From contig RPFO01002078.1 of NCBI GenBank assembly GCA_009746045.1, positions 564,209-628,208 of the forward strand: a stretch of 64,000 nucleotides of DNA, in the 5' to 3' direction. The number at the start of each line of letters is the position of its first letter. Position 1 is the stretch's first letter. This document shows, piece after piece, positions 1 to 13,500 of the stretch. Made by a program: the position numbers and the translations under genes. The DNA comes from Mesostigma viride (Eukaryota > Streptophyta > Mesostigmatophyceae > Mesostigmatales > Mesostigmataceae). The notes under the pieces were generated by a model. That model saw only the letters and a list, made by a program, of their open reading frames with translations, was not told the DNA's origin and ran no database searches.

Positions 1-697
1 CCCAACCCGAAGCCCAACACATACCACCACCACCTTCACCACCCTGGCAGCACATGCATCCGTGCCTGTCCCCATACCCATGGATTAGACTCTGCCCGGG
101 CCCCAGCCTCGCCTCGGCCGCTATGCTGAATATAACACTAGCTGTATACATGGGTGTCTGCGCGACCTGGATCCTTTGCTACTTGTTGTTCTTCCAATAT
201 CCTGGTTGCGTGGTGTTGACCTCCCTATCTCAAGTTACTGTTCGCTACAAAGTACATAGTACTCTGATGGAGAAATGATGAACCGCTACAGCACTGTAGC
301 CTGTACAGAAGTCAGTGGACTTTCGCCACCCAGTGGACTTAAACCGCATGGATAGAAAAGGGAGCGGCAACAATGTCAAGGGAAGGGGCGGAACAGGAAG
401 AAGCCTAGCTAGCAAGTAAAGACTTAAGCAGCCAACACAAGTAACAACAACTGCAGTACAGAACTGTATGTACTGCGACGTAAGTACTAGTACAGAAGTG
501 TACATGACAGCCACTAGTAGCATGGGTTGCACAAAATATCACCTACGTTTGTCCTCCATGCCCTTCCAGGACGTTACTAGGCGTGTTTGCCCGCGCTCCC
601 GTTGTTGTGGCGCTGCCATGCTGCTGTTGAGTTGTGACCAAGTACTTGCGATCCCTAATATGTGTGCCCTGCTGTCCATAAAAACGTGCGTGAACAG
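1..697. other. Upstream sequence, no gene recognised
   Basis: Nothing convincing is seen here. It ends in the splice acceptor of the first recognised exon of the large Cys-rich gene, so it is either intron or 5' sequence of that gene. No in-frame start codon or signal peptide was found. Confidence 0.4.
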
Positions 698-895
698 ATT
701 GCATCGACAGCGGCTTCGGCTCAGACACGGATGACGGGTGCAGCGGCCAGACGGATGACGTTTTCGGCAACATCTCTTCGCCCATCTGCTTCGATAGTGG
801 AGAAAACTATGGAGACTTTCTCACCGGCTATACTGTCAGGCCAATCCAGACAATGGCGGTGGCATCTCTCAACCGAGCATTCAATGCCTGCTCGC
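698..895 (+). CDS. Exon: Cys-rich module 1
   Basis: The acceptor is gaacag and the donor GTAAG. The exon is open throughout. It begins [14 protein letters not shown] and has a longer spacer before the SSPIC cysteine than the other modules, then ends NACS. It is phase 1-1 and 198 nt long, the longest module. Confidence 0.7.
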
Positions 896-3800
896 GTAAG
901 TGCACCTAGTATGCATTGCAGCGCAGGAAATGAAAATTGTGCTGGCTCTATGAGTCTGAGCTACGCGCACCCCATCCAAAAACTTGATCCCTTAAAAGTC
1001 TATCAACAGCTGGTTTTGAGGCAAGCGATGTGTACAACCATCATGGTGTTAGCAACAATGTGATATGGCAGCCCTTTCCTGGGTTTTCTGGACCCCAGCG
1101 CTGCTCTTGGTGGACCCCACGCACGTACAGCTGTGCGCTCTGTGACGCAGTATAGTTCTTCATCAGAGTCTTTGTATATCTGAACTAGCTTGTAAAGCAA
1201 GGCTACTAAGTCACTGGTAACCGTGAAAACGAGTCCTGTTCCCGCAGTCATTCGTCCTTTGCTCTGCCATGTGCGCTTGCCACAATCTTGGCTGGGGCCA
1301 GAGTTCAGTCGGGCCCAAGCTATCTCACTGAGAAGGCCAGCGCCCTTCGTCATCTGTTTGCTATGGAGCAGTGTTTCTAGTAAGGGTTTTTGGCACGCGT
1401 CAGTCGGCTGACGCGCCGCCGTTGGCGGCGCGTCAGACGGCTGACACGCCGCTGTTGGCGGCCGGCGCGTCAGACGGCTGACACGCCGCTGTTGGCAGCG
1501 CGTCAGAGGTCCCATTCCGGTTAGGGGCGGGTCCCAGGGGCCCCACATCTAGGGTTGATTTACCCTCAAAGACCATAAGAAGCGGAATCACTGGGGGATG
1601 GGGGTTGGGGCAGCCAAATTGGGGGCATGGGTGCAAGATGGGAGAGGGACATGATGAAATGGGGTTTCAAGCTAGGTGAAGTGTGCACATGGCAGGACAG
1701 ATATTACGACAATATTTCTCATACATGCTTCATACTCAAGAAAACTGGCCTCAGGTACTGTTCAGCGGATTTCGTTGCCTCGGACTTATCTGCGGTTGAC
1801 CTTTTCCTCTTGTTCCGCCTTTCTAGCTCCTTCACGGCCTTGTTTACATCGACGAGAGCGGGACTGCTGGGTCCTGCCCCGTCGGCGGTTTGCCTCTTGA
1901 AATATGACGAAATCGCCACCGAATGAAACCTTTTTAGGAACCCGCCTCCTTTCGATCCCATGGCCAGATGTGCCCTAAACCCTAAAACCTCGCTGAAGAT
2001 CCGCGAGTCAGGTACAAGGCAATGTAATGCAGAAATACGAAAAAATGTTGCGTGGACTTACAGATAGGCCGCTGAGGTTGATCGACGAATTTTATTTCCT
2101 ACCGCCTCAGCATGATACCTAAACCAATGCAACCCGCAGGTTGCAAGAAAAGTAGAAAACGCTCCTACGAAATAGCAGCTGCTATTAAAATGCATCCATC
2201 GTAAGTCTACGTATGCTTTGCTTCCAAAGTATTCGCTAGCGCTGCGATGGCTATCGCCACCTCGGTGGCTGCACCCAATAATTATGTTGTCTCGCGTTGG
2301 CAAGCCGGGCAGACGGGCCGGCAGGTCTTAGCATACAGGCACCGAACGTTCCAGAGGTGAGAGGTTCCACATGGCCAAGTGCGGCCCACATTTCAGTCAG
2401 TCACAGTCAGTTTCAGTGCACGAAAATCTCAAGTACGATTCGGTGGGCCTGGATGGGCTTATACTCAAGACTATGGGCGCGACGAATAGAGGTTGACGCG
2501 GCGAACCCGGAACCTGTACCCAGGCACAATATTGACGTGCCTGACGCGTGAGGACTTGGTGCACGTCAGACGACTGACGTGCAGCCTAAATTTACGCGTC
2601 AGGCGACTGACGCGCGGCCTAAATTTACGCGTCAGCCGGCTGACGCGCGGGGTAAAATTCCTGACGCGTAAGCGCTGGCGCGTCAGCCCGCTGGCGCATG
2701 CGTCACGTTACTAGAAACACTGCTACGGAGGCCAGAGTCCTGCATGGGATCTGTTCGCTCCCTCATGTGTGTTGGCGTGCCTGTTTGTGGCAGCGTTGTA
2801 AAACTTTCTATGTAACCGGTGGTGAATTACTCACACAGTAATTTCTGCTGTATCTGCATGGCGCTTGCCCATTGCTGGAGATGCTAAGGCCATATCATGA
2901 GATTTTGAAAAATGGAGAATATCACATGATGTGATATTCTACTATCACATGACGTTATTAATATAGTAGTACTAGTGTCCATCTTCCCAGTAAAAGTCCT
3001 AAATTTAGGACCAAGTGGAATTAAAAAATATTTATGCAAACATTAAAATTTGACCCTGGCATTCGTGCCCATGACAGATAACACACTTTTTTAGTTTCTA
3101 TCAAAAACCTGGGGTCAAATAATTACATTTAGTGCATGAATGGGCCCTGCCACCTGCCAGACCTCAAAGCGCGAATTTGGCCAAAATGTGGGTTTTAGGA
3201 CCATTAGGACCAATTATTGTCAACGCATGACCATGCTATCCACACGGTCCCTTGAGCATCTTACAAGCGCTAGGGGACCCTACGAGGCCTTGGGATGGCG
3301 GGGCAGCGTATAACAAGGCCATACCCTGCTGTGGCTGCCTCTATATATACGCGTGATTAACGGTGTCACAGATGGTGCAGGTAATGCAATATAGGGTTGC
3401 ATGGTTGCTGAGGTTGCCCGGCTTGAACATGGCCCACCCCTTGCGGTAAACTTTCTCTAAGCATATGCCAAACCTTCTTTGACATCACGGACATGCTGGC
3501 CACCACCCAGCGATGAAAAAACATTGCATTTGCATTGCAACTAACACATGAATGCAGCCAAATCAAGTTACAAAACAACGTTGTGCTAACATGCAACGCT
3601 TTGTGAGCGAATTCAGGGTGCATGTAACACGTAAACCATACTGTATATACTGTCTGAGAACACCCTGAACGACTGCAGGCCATAGGACCATGGTTTATAA
3701 CATACACATGAGTAAAACTGCTCTTACGCATGTGTGTTTTAGCTGCAGCGGACGACGAAGATAGAGACGTAAAAAATTGTATGACGTAAACCAACTATGT

Positions 3801-6800
3801 GTGACAGTTATGTGCACAGAGAGCGTCCCCTCTTTTTAGGCATAGCTGGCTGACTCAAAACACCACGACAGCGTTGCCAGTTACACTCATGATCTAGGAC
3901 AACCCGGCACTTACCTGCTACTTACGTCGCCTCATTCCAGATGGTTGCAAAAAAGTCGCTGAAATCCGCAGCGAGGTCAGCTTTCCGAGAGCTGAGCGCA
4001 CCAAAGCTGGCCAACCGGTTCGACAATGATATAAACCACGCTTGCACATGCTGCGTTCTAGGTCCAAGAAATACCGAAAGTGAAGACCTATAAGGTGCGC
4101 TCGCTGCCCAGCCTGAACGTCCCTAAAACATGGTCGACAATGGAAATCGGGTAAGAATATCACGGCCCAGGCGCTCCCATGTCAAATACTCCGTTTCTAA
4201 ACTCCAGACTATAATCCAAATCGTCCACAAAAATTTCCTGGCTTGATTCGCACCACCATTGCTAATACACTAACATGTTTGTGCCAAAATCGACCCTCCG
4301 CGAGCAGGCGATCTGCGACCCATTTGTGTTGTGCCGCTGTGATACAGCGCTACACATAAAAACTTGCGCAGAAAATATTCACAGCCTTTAAGCATAACTA
4401 ACAACTTTTCGTTTTTGCTACTGGGCGCCCGAAATGATAAACGCACGTGAAAACGCCGGCCACGATTGTCAGGTCGCCATATCCACCTCACTTCATTCCC
4501 GCACCCACTTTTTCGCTCCAAAATCGGTTATATTTTTGGTCGAGGTACCTACTTTCCCGCCATTATACCCGGTACCCGGGTACGGAATCCGGGTACCATG
4601 TGCCGGTACCACGGGTCGGGTACATCATGCCGGGTACGGTCCACATGGGGTACGGTCCATATAGGGACCCCCCCCCCCGGTACCTCGGTTATAGTGACCA
4701 CTAGGACGATTTAGGACAAAGTCCTAAATTTAGGACCGTGGGATGATTAACACTAGTAGTACTATTAATATAGTACTACTAGTATTATCAATATAGTAGT
4801 ATATTATTAATATTATTAGCAGTACTAGTAGTTTAATATAGTAGTACTAGTAGTATTATTAGTATAGTAGTACCTTTAGAAATATAAATACACCAGTAGT
4901 AGTATACGGTTATACTATTAATACTTATTCATGCGGGCACCCCAATTTAGGCTCAACTAGGCTTTGGGCTATTTGTGGCATACCTTGGTTAACTTAACGG
5001 TTACATGGAAATAAACAACACACATTTCCCCGGAAAGTATGCGGGTATACGTGTAGCATAGCTGCTAGTATTTTTTTTATAGGTGAGAAGACAGTTGGGG
5101 GAATTCATCGTTGTTGCAGCCAATATGGTGGTATGGTAGCCGCTTATACCTACTGTCACATTTCAATACGACCTGATTTCAATACGACCAGATTTCTCTA
5201 TTCAACCTGCCTTTAGTGACATCACAAGGAATGCAACGTTGCCTGTGCGCTTACGTTTACTGAAGGGCTAACACGGTGTTGCTGCTGCCATCTGGCCTCC
5301 GGGTAATGCGGCTGTCTGCGCAGCGTGCATTGACGACAGGTACGCGACGGACAGAGACTCCGGGTGCCCTACTGACCACCCGTTCTGCGTGGATGTCAGT
5401 CGCTTTGAAAACGAGTTCTTCAACAACAATGGGGACTACGGGCGCGGCCTTCTCTGTGCTGGTACGTGACCCTGTTTCTGCTGTTGCAAGGTTCCATGCG
5501 TGTCGGCACTACACACTAGGGAATCCCGGCACTGACTGTTGGATAGGATACCTACAAAACTATATTTCTATTCCCACTATTACCAATCCACCAACATTTG
5601 ATTAAAACAATAAGTGGGCAATTACAGAACCCATGAGTGAGCCTGCCACGCTGCACCCATTTCATGATTGATTGTAGTTCTCGTTACCCTAGAAACAAAC
5701 ACAAGAAGGGGGAGGGGGGGCGGGACAAGAAAAAGAGACCTAGAACATCGTGCAAATGGCACTTTAGGGCGGCGTAGCCCGGGCTCGCCTCATGAGCCGT
5801 CAGCAACAGTAACTTAATTGCTACTTAACTTAACGAACTAGAAATGGCCATACAAAACTGGCCAACTAATTCTAACTCATGGAACCGGTCCAGCCCAAGG
5901 CCCACCGTCCCGTAGTACCACTCACATAGCGGCGTTCATTCTCATCTGTTATAAAGAAACTACGTTCAGAGAACACCGATTCTATTCCCACTATTACCAA
6001 TCCACCAACATTTGATTAAAACAATAAGTGGGCAATTACAGAACCCATGAGTGAGCCTGCCACGCTGCACCCATTTCATGATTGATTGTAGTTCTCGTTA
6101 CCCAACCCCCCTTTCCTGGTGCTTTATCTCCAAAGCTCCGCCAACCACTTTCGCTCAGTGGCTCCCGAGGCTGCCCTGCCGCAACGGTCACGACCATTAC
6201 AATCGCCGGCGGCTGTAGCGAGCCTCATGCACGATAACCCTTTGCAGGCCCCCCCCAGCCTTCCACCCTCGGCCAGTAAAAGAGGGTGTTGAATGTGCAC
6301 GCAAAGACAAGGAAGAAGACGCCTCGTTTAACGATCACGGACCTCCCTCAAAGGCCAGTGCCGCCCTAACGTGACGACAACTTGTAGGACGTCACCCGAT
6401 GCCACCATATCTCGATTACTGTCAACGTTGTCACCTGGGGGAGTAACTTTCCATATTTCAGGTTTTAGTTGATGAGCAGGCTCTCATCACACACCCCAGC
6501 GGCCGATAAAGCGCAAGCGCAACTGGGCCGGCCAAAATATTTGGTCCTGCCCGGCCCAGGTCCGTCTGTTAAACTGGCCCCTTAAGTCTCGGTCTGAATC
6601 GAAATATTGCATAATTCCGGAATTCGTCCCCACCACATTCCCGAGACCTCACGCACCCATAAGAGCGGATGCTGGTAAATATTTTTCTACTTACGCGAGG
6701 GCAGACAGACTTGTCGTCCATCACAATGCCCACTAAAAGTAACCCGACCACCCTTCCTTCGGCAGTCAGCAGTCAGGAACTGCAACCCTGCTGCGACACT

Positions 6801-9800
6801 CCGCAGCAAAGCGGTAGGCACTGCAGCGTGGCACGGAAATCTTACTCATGGCTTCAGAGTTCCGTACAGGTGCCACGCGCAGGCAAACGCGAAGTATTTT
6901 ATAGTCTCTCGTCGGCCAAGAACCCAGCTGCGGGGAGAAAACCGACGAGGGTAATTTCAATTTCTTTTTCACAGTCACGTGACTGTTCAAGCTATGTCAG
7001 TCACGCGCCATCTCTAATCGGCCACCGCCAGCCAAAAGGCTGACGCGATTAGGGCAGCATTAAATTTCTTGTAATCCGCCATACCCATACCCCAATGATA
7101 CATCCGATTACAAGAAAAAGAGACCTAGAACATCGTGCAAATGGCACTTTAGGGCGGCGTAGCCCGGGCTCGCCTCATGAGCCGTCAGCAACAGTAACTT
7201 AATTGCTACTTAACTTAACGAACTAGAAATGGCCATACAAAACTGGCCAACTAATTCTAACTCATGGAACCGGTCCAGCCCAAGGCCCACCGTCCCGTAG
7301 TACCACTCACATAGCGGCGTTCATTCTCATCTGTTATAAAGAAACTACGTTCAGAGAACACCGATTACCATATTCATACTGTCATCGATGAGACAACCAG
7401 CGCAGGCCAGAGAGACGATAACGTGTTCATATACCATACTTATTTTCCTACTATATCGTTCTTATTTTCCTACTATCCCCTATTTATTTTCCTACTATAT
7501 CGTTTTTATTTTCCTACTATACCATACTTATTTTCCTACTATATCGTTCTTATTTTCCTACTATATCTTTCTTATTTTCCTACTATACCCTACTTATTTT
7601 CCTACTATATCGTTCTTATTTTCCTACTATACCATACTTATTTTCCTACTATATCGTTCTTATTTTCCTACTATACCATAATTATTTTCCTACTATATCG
7701 TTCTTATTTTCCTACTGTACCATACTTGCCATACTTGTTTTCCTACTATATCGTTCTTATTTTCCTACTATACCCTACTTATTTTCCTTGGTTGTCTCCT
7801 TGATATACCCTACTTATTTTTCTTGGTTGTCTCCTTGATGTACCCTACTTATTTTCCTTGGTTGTCTCCTTGATGTACCCTACTTATTTTCCTTGGTTGT
7901 CTCCTTGATGTACCCTACTTATTTTCCTTGGTTGTCTCCTTGATGTACCCTACTTATTTTCCTTGGTTGTCTCCTTGATATACCCTACTTATTTTCCTTG
8001 GTTGTCTCCTTGATATACCCTACTTATTTTCCTACTAAATCGTTCTTATTTTTCCTACTTTTTTTTTCTGCGTTAGTGGACTCTTGATTAGGTGCTTGAT
8101 TCTGGTAGCTTCCTGTCAGCCGGACGTGGCATGCCTGTAAGGCACGCATGATGATCTGGTTGTCTCCTTGATGATGATCGCGGCACCTCGGTCACTGGAG
8201 GTATCAAAGGCTTGACGTCAGGAATGCCGGGCGGGGTGCGTGCAGTCGTGCGTCAAGCGGCTACAAGCATGATCATGTAATCCCGCCCTGCAGAATGTCA
8301 TCCATGCCTGATGAACACTATCTCGTTCTATTTTCCCATTCACTGTTATATTTTCTCAAGTTACCATGCAAGGTGCTGACAATCAGGAGATCTGAACATG
8401 GCCCACTGCAGGTCACCGGCATGTAGCGCGGCTGTCGCCTGTCAATAGCTCATCAGGCAGATTCCCGCAATATTGTGCTCGGGCTTTCAAGTCCTGTTTT
8501 AGACCCAGTGCGCCCGGGTTAACCTCTAAGTTGGCTAGCTGAAATCCCAACAGTGGTTGGCGATGCTTGCGCTTTTGTATTGTTGCCTCCAGTGCTTTTC
8601 TAGGTTGCCTCCTCGGCAAACCCTGACATCTGTATCCTGCATGTGGGCTGCGATGCCTAAGCCCGACTGCCCCTTTGGCGCATGCTGCCTCACATACTTT
8701 GGGATTCTTGACTGTAATTGGTGCATGGACATTGATTTCCTTGAATGAAATCTCAGTGGTAGTATCTTACCGTGGGCTTTTCGTGGCTGTCGCTTGGAAC
8801 AGAGTGCGTGGACGATGGCATAGAGGATGAGGGATGCCATGCGGGTGAGCCTTACTGCTACTCCTACCGTCGCTGGTACCAAGGTGTTAAAAGGGGCACC
8901 GTATCAGCGGCACGCAGTGAAGGCTTGGAGGATGCCGAGCCTGGCTACTGCGTCGGTATGTGTCACCACAGTACATGTGTGCACATGCCATTCATGATTG
9001 CACGCACGTCGCACCCTATGCTATTAGACCCTTGCAATGCGCCTTGCGATGATGGCACAAAACCAGGCAGTACCGTATACCTGGCCCATGGCCAGTTGGC
9101 GGCTGCCTCGTTTGTGCATGACCTGCGCATGATAGCTCCTGATCATTAAAATTGACCGTTTCAAGTTTGATGTGATGCCGGTTTCTTTTGCCCCGCATCC
9201 CGGGGCCGGCTGGGTTTTGGCCGATCAGGAATCCCACAGCCCACGCACCAGACCCTATTTATGTCAATAAAGTCATAATGACCGATGCACACGCACCAGA
9301 CCCTATTTATGTAAATAAAGTCATAATGACCGATGCACACGCACCAGACCCTATTTATGTCAATAAAGTCATAATGACCAATGCACACGCACCAGACCCT
9401 ATTTATGTCAATAAAGTCATAATGACCGATGCCCACGCACCAGACCCTTTTATGTCAATAAAGTCATAATGACCGATGCCCACGCACCAGACCCTATTTA
9501 TGTCAATAAAGTCATAATGACCGATGCCCATGCACCAGACCCTATTTATGTCAATAAAGTCATAATGACCGATGCCCACGCACTTCAGGCAACGGTGGTG
9601 CCATACATATAGTATTTGCCCGGCCAATGGCTGTGATTGTGAGATTGTCACTGTTGTAGTAGCTGTGGTCATACTCGCGGCGGTCAGCTCTCCTTCCTGC
9701 GTTGCGGCTGCTTCCTTGATCGTCCTCCTGAATTACCATCCAGGCTGCTCCTCTTCTTCTGCCTTCTCCTCCTTTTTCCTCCTCGCCATCGCCATCGCCA

Positions 9801-10529
9801 TCGCCATCGCCATCGCCATCGCCATCGCCATCGCCATCGCCATCGCCATCGCCATCGCCATCGCCATCGCCATCGCCATCGCCATCGCCATCGCCATCGC
9901 CATCGCCATCGCCATCGCCATCGCCATCGCCATCGCCATCGCCATCGCCATCGCCATCGCCATCGCCATCGCCATCGCCATCGCCATCGCCATCGCCATC
10001 GCCATCGCCATCGCCATCGCCATCGCCATCGCCATCGCCATCGCCATCGCCATCGCCATCGCCACCGCCACCGCCACCGCCACCGCCACCGCCACCGCCA
10101 CCGCCACCGCCACCGCCACCGCCACCGCCACCGCCACCGCCACCGCCACCGCCACCGCCACCACCGCCGCCCTCCCCACCGCCACCGTCACCGTCACCGT
10201 CAGTGTCAGCGTCATCATTATTGTCATCATCATCACCACCACCACCACCACCACCACCACCACCACCACCACCACCACCACCACCACCACCACCACCACC
10301 ACCACCACCACCACCGCCGCCACCGCCACCGCCACCGCCACCGCCACCGCCACCGCCACCGCCACCGCCACCGCCACCGCCACCGCCACCGCCACCGCCA
10401 CCGCCACCGCCACCGCCACCACCACCACCACCACCACCACCACCACCACCACCACCATCACCACCATCACCATCATCATCCTCATCCTCCTCCTCCTCCT
10501 CCTCCTCCTCCTCCTCCTCCTCCTCCTCC

Positions 10530-10581
<52 letters not shown>

Positions 10582-13500
10582 CATCCTCATCCTCATCATC
10601 ATCATCTGCATCTGCGGCCACCGCCTCCTGCTCCTTTTCTTCCCCTCACACGCGCCCTTGTTGTGATCAATCCCATTTACTTTTGCTGCTGTCTCTCTCG
10701 TTGCTTTCCTGCCCAGTCTGATAGCTGATTTGCCAGCGTTACCTTGCCATTGCCAGCTTCCATGTGTGTCCTTATCGTGATACTATGTTCTACAGTCATT
10801 CACGCCTTAAGTTGGGTTCGAGGCTTTCGAGGGGTCAACCCAACTTAAGGCATGAACCCCACTTAAGACATGAACCCCACTGAAGGCGTGAATGGCTCTA
10901 CTAAATTGTCCTAACTTGAGCTAAAGATACTAAAACATACTACTATGAACTATTGTGAACTCCGAATCCGAAATCCTATGCGACTTAATGCGTGAATACA
11001 ACCTAAGCCAACTCAACTTAAGGTGTGAATGACTGTACGTGCTACGGTTGCTAGTATACATTGACAGTTCTTGCCTTTGGCAGCAGCAGCAATTATGCGT
11101 GCGGTATAATCCATCTGGCGCCTGGCAGTCCTTTTCTCATTCTCACAAGTGATCCTCCCTCTTAATTGGTTCATGTCAAGTTGTGTTTGCTGAGTGCATC
11201 TCAATACCCATGTGGGGGTTATTAGAAACTAAGGGAGACCATTGTGCATGCGTGGTTTCCATAACTTTCACGTCACAGCTGCCTTTTCCCTTACAAGGCA
11301 TGCATGTGAGTCCACTCCCGCCCATTTTCTCTTATCAGCTGATCATATCGTTCATCGATTCAAGGCGAGGAGTTCTACATGGCCATTCCTTGAGGCCATA
11401 GCCATGGCAGTAAATAACAGATGTGTTCTATATTCACTCGGTTTTCAATACATTTCTGTGCCACATCCTGAGAACTACACTACTAAGATAATCATGAAAG
11501 CCTTATGAGTGCACTTCCTGGAGCGATTATAGGATTATATGATGAATATCACGTGCTCGACGACTCTGAATCAAATCAAAGTGATCAATGTGATGATTGC
11601 GGTTCCCACCCACACAAACAGCTTGCATCGACACCATAGATGGAGGCGTCGACCAGGGCTGCTCCCCCGAGAATCCGCTTTGCGTCACGACTGGGACAAT
11701 CGAGAGTGAATTGCTGGCGGGTTTTGTGGTCCACGAGACGCACGAGTGCTTCAGTACGTAACATTCCCATTGTAGTTTACAACCAGCCAGGCGCATGGGT
11801 GCTTCCGCACGTACCGTTTCGTATTTTTCAACCAGACTCTCGAGTGTTTATAGTCAGCTTGCAGACCTTCATACTTACGAGTATTTAGTTAGCTAGCCCA
11901 TTCGTGAATGCTTCAGTAATTCTGGTGCCCTAACCTCGGCTGCCACAATCCGCCGAATCCGGGCAGACTTTTTTTATTACTAGTATGTAGTTAGTCCAAT
12001 CATAATGCCCTGTGCATGCTTCAGACATTATGGTGGCTGACCCCATGCATGTACTAGACCTTAGCTTATTTCTAAAAGTAGTCAAGCTCTCGCATTCACG
12101 CATGCTTCACTGCGCGATGCGATGCCGGTCAGACCTCAGATACTAACTACTACTACACAGTTTGTGGGTTATTACTTAGCCAAGAAGTCCAAATGTTACT
12201 AAAACAAGGGGTCGGTGCACGTCCACGGAGCGAAATCTCACAGAGTATAAAAATTTGGCAAAGAAAAAAAAAGCAAGGGCCAGACCTTGACAGTTCTGCG
12301 ATGCAGTCTCATATGACCTGCAATTATAAAGGGTCAAGACCTCACGCTCTGGTAGCGTCAAAGTATGCTCCTCTACCCGGCTGTGCCATAAAACGAGGAT
12401 TATCCAGGTACGGGGCTGTGTCGCGCCAGTGCCTATGGTAATTGCAGAGTGCCAACCTTGCTCATGACAACCATGGGCCAAGTGCGCCCCGGCATGGCAG
12501 CCCATCGCTTTTGCCTGCTGATCGCCCTCCCTCGTCCCCCCCTCCTGATATCCACTTGGCCAGGTCCCCACCTCCCAGTCTGGCCATGGAGGTCATTCTG
12601 CGCCCTCCATCAGATGTTTTTAATTTAATGCAACAAAACCCTATGCCGGGTGCATGGCATGCCGTGGTCATGCATAGGATTCTTCCAGATTTCTGGCCTG
12701 CGCTGGTTGTCTCTTTGATAGTTGAAGAATTAATAATTATTCTAATAATAATCTTGCGCCTATCCCCCCCCGCGACGGTGCAGAGTGCAAGAACGAGAGT
12801 GATTCGTCGGACATTGATTTCGGCTGCACGGAGGAGCGCCCATTCTGCAACAACGTGGACCCCGCCCACGGCCACGGCACTGCATGCGGTAGGTGTCGAT
12901 GAGGAGGGAAAAACCCGTAACACAGCGTTTAGTAATGAGCAACACGAAGGTATTGTGGTGGCCCAACCTCCAACGGCATGCATCAAGTGTGGCGTGTCGC
13001 TGATCACTTCGTGACGCTCGTGCGTGATAACTAAATCACAGGGTGAGTCGTATACGCGGTAGGCGCTGCAGTCGCTGGCTAATTATCTCCCTATGATCTG
13101 TAGGTGATCTCATGGCTAATGATTTCCATTTAGATAGGTGATTTCTCCATTTGTTGTATGTGGCTTATTATTTCCATTTAGATAGGTGATTTCTCCATTC
13201 ATCATAGGCGGCACATTGTCTCCATTTATATAGGTGATATCACACTGTATTATAGGTGGCTAGTTGTTCTCCAGTTATTTGATCAGCCAGATGATTGATG
13301 AGCGGCTGGTTGTATGTCAGGTATAGCTATTCCAATGGACTAACATGGCGCCACAGGGGGGAAGGAAAGATATTTCAATTGAGTAAGACTTTAATTGAGG
13401 AGATTATGTGCTGTGCGCGTGGCAGTGGGCCAACACCACCCATGCAAAATCATGTTGCGGTGAGCCAGCCAACGAGCCCCATCCCATGCAGTCTGATGCG

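Larger units (their letters stand above)
896..5323 (+). other. Intron 1 of the Cys-rich gene (4.4 kb)
   Basis: It contains the TIR element at 1367-2724, an AT-rich palindrome-bounded stretch at about 2955-4780, and a CCCGGTAC-rich patch at about 4560-4690. The stretches 896-1366 and 4931-5323 show nothing recognisable. Confidence 0.5.

Noticed and set aside
9238-9585. CRISPR-like array
   Set aside because: The 47-bp units are contiguous tandem copies with no unique spacers, in a eukaryotic intron.
9560-10721. Poly-Gly/Asp, Ala/Ile, Pro and Ser proteins on both strands
   Set aside because: All come from the hexa-/trinucleotide array in an intron.
12442-13014. 190-residue open frame overlapping Cys-rich module 5
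   Set aside because: The frame differs from the phase-matched module exon and contains no family sequence.
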